Positions 1 through 13,700 of a stretch of 64,000 bases of DNA are shown in pieces (position 1 is the first letter of the stretch; each line of letters opens with the position of its first letter). The position numbers and the translations under genes are program-made. The notes under the pieces are model-generated. The model worked only from the letters and a program-made list of their open reading frames with translations, was not told the origin of the DNA and made no database searches. This stretch comes from Amaranthus tricolor (lineage: Eukaryota; Streptophyta; Magnoliopsida; Caryophyllales; Amaranthaceae): assembly GCF_026212465.1 (NCBI RefSeq), contig NC_080049.1, positions 34,764,885 to 34,828,884 of the forward strand, written 5' to 3'.

Positions 1-576
1 GCTGAGAAGGATATTAATCGATCTACAACATAAGCAAGAGACACCAACTACAATGTTCTGCGACAACATGTCAACAATAGCAATGACGAAGAATCCAGTG
101 TTTCATAGCAGATCAAAGCACATCGAGATACGACATCACTACATTCGTGAGTTAGTAGATAAGAAAGAGATCGAACTACAATTCTGCAAGACGGAGGAGC
201 AGCTCGCAGACATTTTCACAAAACCCATATCAACTGATAGATTTATCGATTTCATAAGACGACTTAGAGTTCAAGATTTTTCAGATTAGGGGGAGTGTTA
301 AAATAATCTAGAAAAATCTAGGATTTTAATTAAATATAAAAATATCTAAACTAAAGAATTAAAAAATAAAAATATCTAAGATAATATAATGGAAGATCCT
401 AGAAAAGTAATTAAAAAATTAAAAATATCTAAGATATTTTAATAAACTTGCACTATAAATACCCATTAATGTAATCAATTTTTTGTGCAATGAAGAACAA
501 CATCCATTCTACATATTCACTCATCTTCCTCTCCAAATAAATTCATTCACTATTTTACCATCTAAATTTTCCTACA
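1..576 (+). mobile_element. Ty1/copia retrotransposon, 3' end (RNase H tail, polypurine tract, LTR)
   Basis: An open frame runs from base 2 to the stop at 287-289. It gives the C-terminal RNase H part of a copia polyprotein: a CDN motif near base 61, then the KHIEIRHHYIRELV block and the LADIFTKP block that close copia pol proteins. A purine-rich tract at 284-295 leads directly into an LTR that starts TGTTAA at 296. The rest of the element lies left of the window, so its state is unknown. It is inserted in an actin coding sequence, which resumes at 577. Confidence 0.88.
296..576 (+). repeat. 3' LTR of the copia element (281 bp)
   Basis: The segment begins TGTTAAAA directly after the polypurine tract and ends TTCCTACA, giving the TG...CA ends of an LTR. 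A TATA-like TATAAAT lies at about 454-460. The first actin codons follow at once. The 5-bp target duplication, possibly starting cgtac at 577, cannot be confirmed because the 5' LTR is outside the window. Confidence 0.75.
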
Positions 577-908
577 CGTACTCAGTGGTGGTACCACCAT
601 GTTCCCTGGTATCGCCGATAGAATGAGCAAGGAAATTATTGCACTAGCACCCAGCAACATGAAAATTAAGATTGTGGCACCACCTGAGAGAAAATACAGT
701 GTCTGGATTGGTGGGTCTATCTTGGCTTCCCTCAGCACATTCCAGCAGGTTTTTGTGTTCGCTTCAATCTTTTCAACATTTGTAAAAATGCAAATCATGA
801 TTGTATAGTTTTAACATATATCTGTATTTTCCGTGACTACAGATGTGGATTGCAAAGGCCGAGTATGATGAATCTGGGACGTCAATCGTGCATAGGAAGT
901 GCTTCTAA
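577..908 (+). pseudogene. Actin, 3' portion, split by a copia insertion
   Basis: From 577 the sequence encodes [16 protein letters not shown], the conserved C-terminal third of actin, up to FQQ at 748. An intron runs from 749 (GT) to 842 (AG), at the classic last-intron position of plant actins before MWIAKAEYDE. The last exon, 843-908, ends RKCF and TAA. The visible part has no stop or frameshift, but the exon is cut at its start by the copia LTR, between the codons for the conserved NI and VLSGG. The gene is therefore almost certainly dead here. Whether the upstream actin exons survive left of the element cannot be seen. The intact reading frame suggests a fairly recent insertion or a recent copy. 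Confidence 0.85.
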
Positions 909-1974
909 TTTCACCCTAGAAGTTCAAAGGTAAAGGGAGAACCACAGTCCGTTTGAATGAGGGGTGTAACGTGTAACTTGTACCCTCTGATTTTGATTGG
1001 CGAGTCTAATTAGTCGGATAAACTTTAGTTGTAATTGTAATCTTTTTTAGTTCTCGTGACAAGGGGACCTTGAATGTGCAAGAAAGTTGATATGTATAAT
1101 CTATATTCTAAATCCGCCACTTTTCTTATACTCATAATTTCAGCTGGTTCATGGATTTTGGATTAAATTGGTTCAACTTTATTTAATTTTACTTAATGAT
1201 AATGGTAGGGGTGATCACAAGCTCGTTTGGGTGGTTATGGGATAGATTGGTTTAATTAAACCTGACCGTGAACCAGACTGACCAGTGATCCATGAATCGG
1301 GCAAGAGCGTAAGAAAACATATTAATACATATATAGATTATAGATATATTATGAAGACAAAACACTGTGCAAGAGCAGCTTTAGAAAAATCATTTTTTGG
1401 ACAATTTTCAATGCATCTGCAAACCTACCAGCCTCACAAAGGTCATCAAATACAATATAATGTTAACGAATAACGACAGTATTCCCGGTACAAGTATACT
1501 TATAAGATAGTCAGGTGACAAGGAAGCAGCTATAATATTCCACATCAGTCGTGTCGTAATAGATATACCTATATCTTGATCAACCACGAAGTCTTGCGAC
1601 AGAAAATGACCAAACATCGGGCCACCAAAGAATGTCTATAGTCCTGCAGCGCGATGAAACGATTGTAAAAAGGTCGGAGCTGTGACATGATTACGGATTT
1701 ATTGAATAATGAACATTAAACAATGTCTTCTATACTTACCAGTACACATTCATTCGGGTCTGTTGCACACGATACATGTGTTTTCCTCGTAGAACCGGCA
1801 CATATGAACCTGGTATTTCATGTTAATCTCAACGTGTAAGGTATCATTGACTAAACTTCGATTTATAGAATAAGAATATCGAACAAAAGAAAGCCACAAA
1901 TCTTGAGATGTATGATCTCTTACCTCTTATAAAATTCTGATTAATTTAGTCAAACCAATTGAGATTCATGAGGT
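909..1974. other. Intergenic region after the actin fragment
   Basis: The first few hundred bases resemble an actin 3' UTR. The rest is AT-rich. I see no gene, only short chance reading frames. The 3' UTR of the minus-strand RECQL5 gene should lie just left of 1975. Confidence 0.6.
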
Positions 1975-3112
1975 CTATGGTTTGTCCTTCCCTACAAAGT
2001 TCATGAGCTCCAGTTTTGCTGCTTCCATTATTGCCTTGAAGTCCACATCCGTATATCTTCCCCTGTAACTCGACAACGATAAGCAAATTGAGCCACGATT
2101 GGCACCTCCTTTCCTCAACACGAAACCGGAGAATGAAAGTGCATTTTAACAACAGGACTGATCTCCCCAACTTATTAGCACTTCAGTTCAGTTTCCCATA
2201 TTTTCACTTCAATCAATTCTAATAAGTTCAGTTCAATTCAATTTTAATACATCATGGAGAACATTCATCTATGTCAAATATTATCAACCATTTTTCTAGT
2301 TGCTGCATTTCTCCGTTTTTGATGTGCGTTTTTCTGAGAGCTAAGTGAAAAAGGCAAATACCAAATCAGTTGTTATTCACATTATAAATCCACATTGTGT
2401 TTCCATTTCTCTGACTACAGCAGATAGGTGATTAGCTTACAGAGCGATCCCACAATAAGTAAAGTCGAGTTTATACAACAGTACCACTTACCAAAAATGA
2501 GTCTTTGACCAGGCTGCAGAAGGATAAGCTGGGCTAGCAATGCCGTGCATTACTCTTGCAACTGCACGTGGGGTTAGTTTAGCTGCTGAGTTGTTCTGCA
2601 GAAAGACCTAAAGTGCCAAACGTAGCATATATTTCAGCACCCAGAAAGTCGTCTTTAGACACGATATTTAAAAGTGCCCGATCAACCCTTACCTTAATAT
2701 CTGCTCGGAGAAACGGGCTGCACAAACATATAATGCTGATAAGTACAAAACAACAAAAATGCCAAAACCTCAATCCCAAAAAAAAACTTTGCATATTGGT
2801 TTCATAACAGAATTATAAGTAGCGCTGATGTTATTTTGATAAGGAAGAAACAATTTGCATTATGAAAGCAACTCAAGGGGAAGGCAAAGAACATTTGAGC
2901 AGTAAAGGAAGATGTACTCTTCTAGAGCTTGATCTGAATTAAAATGTCATTAGGTCGTTGCAAAAAGTCTACAGCTTGAATCTTTTAAGTTTTGAAGCAA
3001 ATTTGGACATTTAGCCATGTAGATGTTTATAGCCAAGTACGTAACATGCCTAAGTCTTCAAGAAAATATGAATGGCCATGAGAGTTGGAGTCCTATATAG
3101 ACAATTTCCTTG

Positions 3113-3158
<46 letters not shown>

Positions 3159-6100
3159 AATTTCATGAAAGTTTTCCCTTAGTACCCTTGTTTGGGTTTG
3201 TACAGGTGAAGAATATGGGTAAAGAATCAAAAACAGCTTCCCCAACTGTGGAATACATTTCATCTTATGCAAGGAAAAAATGTTATTTTCATCCCATTCA
3301 TTATTTTCTTCCTCCCATCCCTCTCCCTTCAAGTCCTTTTCGCTTCTACCTTTTTAGCAATAAACCAAAAAAACTAATAGATTTGATCAAACAGAAACAA
3401 ATAAAAAGGGATGGAGAGAGTACATCATAAATCAATGTTGCAACCGACTATTTGGCTAGTTTTGCAATATATTGGAAATCTCTTTATCCTGACTATTAAA
3501 AATCTCTCAATATGGAATGATAATTGGTATTCTTGCAGACACATTTAAATCAGAGGGAAATAGCACAGTAACCACAGTTTTTAGTTTACAACTTTTTAGG
3601 CACATGCCACAGCTTGGGATAAATCAGACTTCCAGACTTTGGGACAATTAGTCACACACTATAGTACTACAATGAGATTACCTGTTTTGCTTGATCTTTG
3701 TGGGAGGATCAATGAGAGTTTCTTCACTGAAGTATTCGGAAATGATCTTTTGCAAAGAGGCTGTGTGCTGATACTTCTGGGAAACATCACATTCATTCAT
3801 GCTTTCACATGATTTTACAGCTAAGGTTGCAGCATTGAACATCATATCTAATTTACGAATCTGTTTAGCAGAGGAAATGCAAGTTATATGTATACCGCTG
3901 TACAAAACTGTAACTGGAAACAGGATATCATCTTGAGTTACTTAACACTTAAAATTATAAGACGATTAGAAGATACATAGTAGTCATTCAAGTACCTTAC
4001 AGCATTCAATTTCCGACAGCCATTTTGTCATCTGGGTAGCTAAAGAGCACAAGTCCCTAGGAACATGTACAACTGTGAAACAGTACCCTGGATCCTTCAG
4101 TTCATAAGTTATTTCCCCAATAGACTGAAACGCAACAGGAAAGATGAAATTTTAATACACCTTAGATGGAATAATAAACAGAAGACATATACAAATATAA
4201 TTATCTCTTATAGGTACTACTTAGGTCACAAACTTAATCTGTGATGCAGTAGCCCAACCAGTTGGAGACATTTTTGGTATTCTTTATTGATTTGTTTCTA
4301 TTTAAATGAGATTAAACCCTACTACTAGGGCAAAACTTCTCATAGGTCACTTTAAGGAGATAACCATATGCTATGTTAATCGGACTCTTCATTTTGCTTC
4401 ATGTACCAGTGTCTGATCCTTGATGCTCGGACATTGGTATGGCACTTGGACACTTCCTTTTAGGCATAAAATTGAATATTTAGACATATTCGACACTTGG
4501 ACACGTACCAGTATCCGACATCAGTACCCGAGTCTAAGTAACATAGACCATATGTGAGTTAGCTCCAATTGAAGAAAGAGGAAGATGGCAAACATGAGTC
4601 TAGAGTAAAGTGGGTACTCCACCTATTGTGAATTGGGTTTCGGATGGCCCTAGCCAGGCTTTTATGAGATCAAACGTTATATTACATAGGCTTGCCTAGA
4701 ATTGTCATGGTATTACAGCAGATCCTGCAAAATAAGCAGGCTATACGGGCTACTCCACATATTGCCAATTGATTTTTAGGATTTAACACCTAAGTAGCTA
4801 GTTTACGCTCAAATTTTCACCTGATGTGGGTGTATGTGTAGGCCAACTCAAGTTGTTAGTCAGCTTAATCCAACACCAAGCCCTTGGTAGTTGGTGAGGT
4901 TCCTACCACTATATGACGAAATTTTGATTGGTGATGTCTGAGGTTGGTGATGGGTATAAATACACTGTCAAGCATTTTCACCATATAATTTGAATGTGCG
5001 TCCATATTCAATACCTTTAGGTTCTGCAGCTGATTTATAAACTGTTTTACTGTATAGCCGATTTCATTTGCCACTGTGGGGATGTCAAAAACATGAAGCC
5101 CGTGCTTAGTTTCTGCTCTGAAAGTTTTTTCAAAGTGAGAAACGGCATTAGTATGAATTAGATAGGGGATGAACAAAAACTTCTTTCTTTGATATAAAAA
5201 ACACACTTATTCAAAATTCCGGCAACCAAATGATCTCGGGCAGCTAAGTCCATAGGAGGAGTCTGCAATGGCACACAAGCACATTGTATACAGAAGTTAC
5301 AAAAACTATTTGACAAAACAAATTCAACCAACAGCACTTGGTAAAGCCGAGAATCAACCTTGTGAAAATTTAAGCTGCAAGTAACATTCATTTGTGGATG
5401 AAGGTGCAGGTATTGTACTTCTCCCAACTCCAATTGAGTTAATATTGTTAGAATCACCTGGAGTTACCGGCAGGGAACAGCTTAACAGCAAAACCAATCA
5501 TATAGTATGAACATAAATTCTATTCACGAATATTATAAGATTAAGTATGGATAAATCAATTTCCAGCAATATATAATATAGGCGGGAAAGACACTAGAGG
5601 TCGACTTTTGATCTTCGCTGTTTCTTGAACATACAAGAAATCTGAAATGAGGACATGGCAAGAAAAGGACCTCTTCTTTAATGTCATATTTGCGAGATAC
5701 AGATTCTTTGATCAGAGAATGAATTTTCCCCGTGTCATGGTTAAAAACTTCACCAAGGAGTTTATTCACCGCATATTCGTCCACACCATCACTGTCAGGT
5801 GAAGAATTTTGTCAGATATATATAACCCTTTAATTTTTGAGAAAACCAATCACACAGAACATCTTTGGAATCATGAAAATACCTGTACATGAGACTGCGT
5901 AGCCTAAAATAACTGGTGTCGTCAAAGAACATATGACAATATGATAACCTCCCATCACGTCCAGCACGTCCAATCTCCTAAATAAGAAATGAAAATGTGG
6001 GCAGTCAGTGAGACACAACAACACCAGTAAAGAATCAGACAGTAATGATAGAGCCAAAAAAGAACCTGAACATACTCTTCCAAGCTTTCCGGCAAACTGT

Positions 6101-9100
6101 AATGAATGACCTGAAACAAACAAAAAAATGTGGCCGTCATACACTGGACTTTCAAGATGTTACGTAATTGTGCTTGTGAAAAGATCTATGGCCAAATGAA
6201 CCAAATGGGTTCCCGAAATATAGCTTTCTTCTTTTTTTGACTTGTACTGTGACATGTTAGTAACATTACTTTACTGATGTGCATAAGAAATCATCTCGAA
6301 TGCATGATAAAATAGCTTGTGGGACTGTGGATTTATTATTGAATCTATGTATCATTTTGTTATACAGAACAGTAGAAAAATAAAAGCCTGAACAAATATA
6401 GTAGTTATAAACTCTGAAGTGGGAAGGGCTTTTCTTACGGCTCCAACATCACTTTTGTCAAGTCCCATTCCAAATGCCACAGTTGCAACAACCTATATCA
6501 ATAATAATAAGCAACTGGGTGAACAAATCTACTACAAAAAATGTGGAGATGTTGCTAGGATCATAATTTACCACTCTGATCTTGTTGGAACAGAATAATG
6601 CTTGGACTCGACTACGATCCTTAGCCATCATGCCACTGTGATAACTCTGGAAAGTCATTAAATATATGCATTCATCCTTTGTCAGAATCAGAAAGATCCT
6701 CGATCCCCAGATATCTTGGGTTGTTGAAATGAGTAGACTAGCAAATATGCATACTCACCATAGCAGGAATGTTGCTATCGTTTAAACATTTGCTTATCAT
6801 GTCGGTCTCTGACTGCACCAAAATGAAACAACAAGGAACAAGAGAAAATGTCAAATGACGGGCTTGCTAAAGGAAGAGGTTGCATGCTTTGTCCACACAA
6901 TGAAAATCCAAGGGAATGTCCACTGAGGTATTCATTCGGTCATTGGGTAAATTTCGGGTTAGATGTTTTGGGTCGGTTTAAAATCGGGGCTTGTGCCCAT
7001 ATTTTTGATATTGTTAATCATTTTTTAAGTTGGGTCAAATCGGGTTTGGTTACAATATCGGATAAATTTCGATTCATCCTGTTTGTTTTGAACACCTCCC
7101 AATCCACAAAACATAAACCACAAGTCAAATAACACCAAAGTCCAGAAAATAGTACAATCAATAGATTTGATTAAAATAACTTGACTGAAGTGAACTAAAG
7201 CTTTAAGCTCTTTTTATAGACAATCAGAATGCTTCTAGTAGTCCACAGAGCATGTTTACAACTATTACCAAGAATAATCTTTGAAACACGAGACACTTCA
7301 CAAATTACCTGAAATTTGCAGTAAATAATGATGCTCTTGAGTTCAGAATACGGCGATGATTTCATTATCGCAATCAAATCTTTCACCCTGCTTATCCAAC
7401 ACATTAACATAAGTTCCTGGCCAATAAAACCAATATTATCAGCTGAAGTACTTAAATAAAGAGGCAATGCATACTTCTTATTTCCGCTCATAGACACAGA
7501 CAACTGCAGATTGTTTCTCAGATGATGAGTCTGCACCAAATTCATAGATGGAATGTCCAAAGCATGCATAACAGCATGCAGTGCTTTTTGAGTTGCAGTA
7601 GCAGTCATTGCCAAAACGCATCCAGCTTTTAGTTTGTCATGAAGTACAGACGCCCTTAGCCTCATGTATGAAGGCCGAAAGTTGTGTGACCTGAGACAAT
7701 TGGTATTAGAATACCAAGTTTGCCGCAACAAGTTCAAAGAAACTTTCTCGCGAAAATAAAAAAGAACAAATTCAAAAGCCAATGACCCAACGTACCATTC
7801 AGATACACAATGTGCTTCATCAATCACTACAAGTGATATCAATGGGCAAGAGGAAATGATTGACATGAACTCTTCATTAAGAAACCTCTCTGGTGAAACA
7901 AAAAGAACCTGAATCATACAAAATAGTAGGCTTAACTGCCAATCTGATAGATTGAACAAACAACGCACACTTGACTCAATTACTTATGGCTTCTAAAACA
8001 ACCATCACTAAGAAAACAAGATTATGCTTAAGATACTGACATATTAACTAAAAGTAGTTGCAGTACAATCACAAAACAGATCAGGAATACTAGACAGAAT
8101 TACCTTTATACTCCCTTCTTGTAGCAAGGTTAAAGTCTCAGACATCTCCTCTAATGACTAAAAAACATATCAAACACCAATAATTAGCAACATCACAATT
8201 AGGTGATCGACCGTGCATGGCCCCCTCTTTCTCACGTATATGAAAAAGTTAATCAGAAAAAGAAATATGTTAAGTTTATTAATAAAATGAATATATTTAC
8301 TATAAATAAGAGGCAAAGTAAAAGTATTGCACAGGACCCCAAAATGTTTCAAGACAGCTCTGCTCTAAGATATGTTCGAGTTTCATACAAATAATAGACT
8401 CATATGAACTAAAAGGTGGAACATATCTTTGAGACGGAGGGAGTACGTTCAAATAGGTAGAATTGGGAATGAAATCCACCTGGCTACTACTCAGTAAAGC
8501 ACCATTCACAACAGAAGGAAGCTGTTTTAACTGATCAATCATCAATGCCATTAAGGGGCTTACAACTAGTGTAATCCCAGGAAAAATAATAGCAGGCAAT
8601 TGATAACACAGTGATTTTCCAGCACCAGTAGGCAAAACCAACATTGTTGAGTTACCACCAAGCACCATTTTAATAGCTTCCAACTGCCCGTCTCGAAATG
8701 AATCATACCCATGTGTAAGCCTTAACAAATTCACCAAATTTTCATCAGAAGCGTCATTCCTAACATCTAACACAGCTTTTTTAATCAATCCAGCATTAAT
8801 TCTTAATTTTGTACTCTCACCCTTAATCTGTTTTCCATTATTTTCCAAAATTAGACCTTCTTCATCACATAATCCATTACTTTCAACCCCATTTTTAGCA
8901 GCCAATCTTCTTTTACTCCTATAAAGACTTCTTCTTGATGAAGATGAACTATAATTCCTGTTCTTTCCCTTAAATTTAAACCTCTTACCACGCCCATTAA
9001 TATTCAATTTCACAAAATTTCCTTCACTAACACATTTAGTTCTTTTTATAGGCGCTACACTAATTGAGCTAGACTCACTATCTAACCCATTTCCTATCAA

Positions 9101-9619
9101 ATTTCCCCTTTTCCTACATACCCTTTTCTTTAAACTACCTGAATTTACATTTTCAACTTCACAATTAACCCCCATTTCAGATTTTAAAGCCTCCCCAGAT
9201 GGTAAAATGGGATCTTTTTCACTATTATCATCAAAATTTACATTAATTTTCTTCAATAAGAAAGAACCAGACTTTGATTTGTAACAAGAATTAGCCTTAG
9301 CCATGAGTGGACTAGGGAAAGAAATATCGGGAACATTCGATATAGGTCGTTGAATTGGGGGAGAAAAACATGGAAGGGGAGTAGAGTTTGACGATTGATA
9401 AATTGGGTTTTTAATTTGTGGAATATCTGAGGGTTTCGGCTCGATTTTTTGGGGGTTTGAAGAAGGGTTTTGGTTGGTTTTTAGGGATTTGAAAGGGGGT
9501 TTTTGTTTGACAATTGAAATGGGTTCTGAGGGAAGCTTTTTAGCTGGAGGAGAAGGAGTTGGGTTTCTTGGAGGTGTTGCAGATATGTGAGAACCATCAG
9601 AATCACTATCTGACTCCAT
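1975..9619 (-). CDS. RECQL5: RecQ-family ATP-dependent DNA helicase, RECQL5-like (19 exons)
   Basis: This is a 3'-5' DNA helicase of the RecQ family, expected in the nucleus and acting in recombination and repair. Exons on the minus strand: 9619-8480, 8157-8104, 7908-7796, 7690-7475, 7387-7309, 6812-6759, 6646-6572, 6492-6439, 6110-6066, 5977-5883, 5791-5671, 5457-5359, 5262-5207, 5117-5015, 4124-3996, 3860-3682, 2717-2693, 2607-2492, 2062-1975. All junctions are GT-AG and in phase, giving 946 aa against about 911 in Arabidopsis RECQL5. A basic Ser/Pro-rich N-terminus (about 1-300) starts MESDSDSDGSH. Motif 0 (YDSFRDGQ), Walker A (TGAGKSLCYQ), DEAH, AMTATAT and the EIGRAGRDGR motif VI follow in order. 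The C-terminus keeps the LTPRAVARVMHGI block and ends NFVGKDKP. No obvious RecQ zinc-binding Cys cluster is visible. Several introns hold repeat debris. Confidence 0.93.
3115..3156 (+). repeat. Poly(A) run of 42 bases in a RECQL5 intron
   Basis: A pure A tract lies in the intron between the exons at 3860-3682 and 2717-2693. On the RECQL5 sense strand it is poly(T). It may be the tail of a plus-strand retroposon or simple slippage expansion. Confidence 0.95.
6840..7130. repeat. Probable repeat insertion in RECQL5 intron 5
   Basis: Between the exons 7387-7309 and 6812-6759 there is a block with repeated gggt/cgggtt-type sequence (about 6930-7060) unlike the flanking intron DNA. It resembles the degenerate spacer sequence common in plant repeats. 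No ends, TIRs or target duplication could be defined. Confidence 0.3.
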
Positions 9620-9706
9620 TGATGAAAGAAGGATACAGAAAGATTGGATGTATGAACATGAAATAAGTGTTCTTCCTCCGAGTTTTGGGGATTTTTTCTT
9701 TAGTGG

Positions 9707-9718
9707 TTCCCGCCAAAA
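9707..9718 (-). promoter_or_regulatory. E2F-type site upstream of RECQL5
   Basis: The 12-mer TTCCCGCCAAAA (minus strand TTTTGGCGGGAA) matches the E2F consensus TTTSSCGS on both strands. It lies about 90 bp before the RECQL5 ATG at 9619. E2F sites are known to drive S-phase and repair genes. Function here is inferred from position and sequence. Confidence 0.65.
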
Positions 9719-10792
9719 TCATACCCACTTCTTTTTATCATTTTGGTGCTTACTAAAACCATTTTTTTCTTTTCAAAAAAAGAAACGGTATTTTTCTTGA
9801 ATGGTTGGAAAGTGAAAAATAACACACTAGTAAAATACAATAACTTAAGCTTTTTCTTATTGACTTTTTAATTGATTTTTATTTTTTTGATTTTTTATTA
9901 GTCAAGTAGTTAAAATAATGTTTAATAAATAACTTTTAAACCAATTAAAACAACTTATTTTTTAAACAAAAATCCAAAAAACTACCACTTTATTGACTTC
10001 TAATTTTTAACATACTATTTCTTTAATAAACAATCAAAAAAACAACTCTATAATTGTTGGTTTGTCAGCCAATATTTCCAAGTGGGCAAATCAGTCAACA
10101 ACTATAACTAACAATTATTTGTCAAACATCTCCAATATACATCAAAATAAATTGGTGTAAGAGATTATCACAACATTGTTTTTTTCTACAAACTTAATTG
10201 AGATTTACACATGTTCACCCTCCCATATAAATAATTGTTGTCTCTACACCTTTTGTGCAGTGATTGCTTGTCCAACTTACAAGTGTTCTAGCAAATTGTT
10301 TTTTGATGGTCTTTGCACATACCCTAACTAAGAAAGTTCGATGATAACTAATGATCCATTGATTTCAGACCACTAGAGATGCTCTAACTCCACATTCTTT
10401 CTCTGAGATTATGTTAAGAAAAAGTCTGAAAATGTTTAAAGCCAAGCAAATACAGTGACAACTGACAATCTATGACAGTAATCAAGCTTTTATTTACTCC
10501 ATCTCTTTGCTTAAGCATCAGGGGAAATAAATATAGAAAGAACCATCTTCTAATCCAACCTGAAAATAATTGAATGTGACTAAAAAACAATGTGTAATAT
10601 GAGCAAGAACATACCCTTAGCTGCCTCTCTCTTATAATATTATCGGCCTAAAGTTAACAAGAAACTTTACAAGATTATACACCGCTACACAACCGAGCAT
10701 GGTACTGTGTGCTACAAATGATGTGGACGAGAAGGAAATTCACCGACTATCAAACAAACACTCCCCCTATCTAAAGAAAACAAAACCCGGAA
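9719..10792. other. Spacer between RECQL5 and the BPP-like gene
   Basis: AT-rich DNA, with the 3' UTR of the BPP-like gene expected at its right end. About 10050-10380 includes a MITE-like stretch (ccaatatttcc to cactagagatgctc), but I could not pair its ends. No gene seen. Confidence 0.55.
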
Positions 10793-13700
10793 TTACATTA
10801 TCGTGCAGTTGCATTTTGATTCCAACTTGGGGGGTTTCATGCTATCGCCATTGTTAGGAAGACCCACATTCCGAATCACAGGTTCATTCGGCCTTTCCTC
10901 ATTTTCCAGAAGAGGTGGCTTTGCGTCCATTTCTTCTGTTGCGTGTCTCTTTTTGTTCTTTTGAGTTTTCGGAGACCTACCATTAGTGACTCCACGAGAT
11001 ATAGGATCCCTTCGGTCAGAGCTATGTCTTTCTGGGATCGTAACCATTGGTCGTGAACCAGCCAATGGCTCTACATTTTCTTTTTCTTTCTCGATTGAGA
11101 TACTAGCAGCCTTATATGCAAGATCGTGAATGATGGAACTGCAAAAGAGAATGGTGTCTGTTGCTTCTTCTAGCGTAAGACTTCTCGTCCTTCTCCCTTC
11201 ATGTTCCTCCAACATCACAGTAGATTCCTCTGAAAAAAACGCAACACATCATCAAGAAACTATGATTGAGTTTCAAGTCTTGAGCAAAAAAGTTTCTCAA
11301 AAGCAACCCGCCTACCCCTAAAACATACTCCCTTTGTTTCTTTCACTCTACTTTTTTAGCCATAATTTCCAAGATTTAGAGGGCGCGGGGGCATATTAAT
11401 TTAAATGAAAATTAATTGAAGGGAATCATCATACTTGCCACAAGTGAAAATCAAGGAAGCGGAAATTAGTGGGGATTCGTCATAAACAAGGGGAAATTAT
11501 GGAGGCCATTACGCATAATACTCCCTCTGTCCCATAAAAATTGCCGCACTGGCAATTGGTGGAAAAATTAAGAAAAGTACATAAAAGGGTATTTTATGGA
11601 AAGTGCAGAAATATGTGGATGAGTGAAAAGGCGGGTTAAATATGTGCCTTTTGGTCATATGTATTTTCATCATTGGTTTATTCACCAAACATAGTGTCTT
11701 TTAGACACTAATAAATATACTAAGGGGTTCCTCTCGTAGGACTCATATCCCATCGTGGATAAGGATGGAAAAATGCGACTGAACACATCAAAGTAGTTAA
11801 ACGTTTATTCTTTGAAATATTAACTATATATAAAGTAATTATTGCTTGTTTAGTTTTTCTATTAGACAGTAGTTTATATAGCGCGATTTGTACCTCACGC
11901 GCGAATTCGTGGTATCCTAAACTCATTGAAGGATGAAAATTGAAATATTGCTTTTAGGAAAGTGTGTATCGACATTCTACACCTAGAAGATTGTATGACC
12001 CAGTGTAACATAATTCGCTTCTTGAATTCGCAATTCGCTTAAATTTGCCCAAGAATAGCCCAAAGCCGACCATAATTCGCTTTTTTCGATTTGCGATTCG
12101 CGAGGAGATTAGCAAATCATGTGAGTCTCATCATTGTTTATTTTAACTGGAAACTAAATATCTCATAAGAAAGTTCTAAACAGTCAAGTTTAAAGGAATG
12201 TACCTGCAATTTCTTCATCGTGATTTGCATTGGACTTTGATGAATCTTTGACATCTTCATCATGAAGCGTTGTAGACAAAGGATCTTCTAACTCTTCCCT
12301 AGAGACCACATCAATTTGCGATTTCGGGGAGCTAGGATGAGAATCATTGATTTCTATCTCGGACATTGTAGATACAGAACATTGAACAAGATCTTCTGTA
12401 GCTCCCACTTCATCTGCACTGTTTTCCGATACTGCAATTTTGTTTCCCACAGAAGATTCAACAAACACCATGTCTTCCAAATTTCGAACATTTCCGATAC
12501 TCTTTGAAAGGTCTTCTTCAAATTCACGCCCGCCAACGCCTACAGAAGCTCGAGATCTGGCCTCGAACTCAGAGCTCACCATATGGTCAGCTATTAAACA
12601 AGGTAACGTGTCTCGAGATCTCATACAGATATCATTATCATCCTCTCCGGCTATTATCGTCCTAGAAGCCGATGAAACTGCATCATGCATTTCCATATTT
12701 TCTACAGACAGCACCCGATCAGAAGGTGATCCGGGAACTTCTTCGGCAGACATGTGCCTCATGTTGCTAACAGATCCTTCACAACTTCCGTCACGAGAGC
12801 TAGTTGAAAGTCCGAAACCTTGATATACTGGCAAGGAGGTTCCCGAGAAGGAAGATCCTGTACTTCGAGGTTTTGAGCTTGCATCGGATCTCTTGCCGCT
12901 CAATTGCCTCTGAGCAACAATTTCTCCGTGTCTAGTAGAGGTTAAATCAACGGAAGATGTCGTAGATATACTACCATGACCGAAAGAGCTCCTCATTGAG
13001 CTAGCCAAGTCTCTAGCATAAGACAGATCATCATACGATATCGCGCTGCTGTTGATGGTCCGGCCATGAATCAGTGGCCCTTTCAAACTACTGGACCTGT
13101 TTAATAGAAGAACCGAAATCCCAGTACCTTCGGCTACATTGATATTTCGGTTGGTTTTATCGAAGCATTTATGCATGTCCTGCAAACTATTAGCTGTACG
13201 AGATGGATCCTCGACGGTTGTATGCTCTTCCGTTATTTGCTTATCAGAAAGCATATGCATACTTTCCTCCCCTGCTGACACCGAAAGAGCATTTTCCAGA
13301 CAACTTCCTTTTAGCCGACTAACATGATCCTCGGCCTCAAATGTTTTCTCTTCATGAAGGGCAGTTTGTGAAATATCTCTCGAATCAGCATCAGGTAAAG
13401 CTAGTGTGGGATAACTTCCATGTGATTCCTCAAAGACGCTAGTCGAAGGGGATGACACATTGTGAGGGATTTCCGATTTGAACACCATGGAAGGGTTGCT
13501 CCATAATTTTTCTTTTTGTTTGCATTCTACACATAAATTATCTTCATTTTCTGCAAACTCATCCAAATAATACGGGTTGCCACATCTACAACAGAGTAAT
13601 AAATTTTCAAGGTTATCAGTTTTCACAGAATCATAATGTAGATCTGCTGTCGCAACTTCCACCATACGAACATGAAGGCCAAATTCTTTGGAATCACCGG

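Noticed and set aside
7195..7968. Long minus-strand reading frame of 257 aa
   Set aside because: It reads through RECQL5 exons 3-5 and their introns. The helicase motifs in it are accounted for by the spliced gene.
8380..8450. MITE in RECQL5 intron 1 (gagacggagggagta end)
   Set aside because: Only one end is recognisable, and the matching left end could not be found.
11520..11690. MITE in the last intron of the BPP-like gene (actccctctgtccc start)
   Set aside because: No inverted partner end was seen, so it is not listed as an element.
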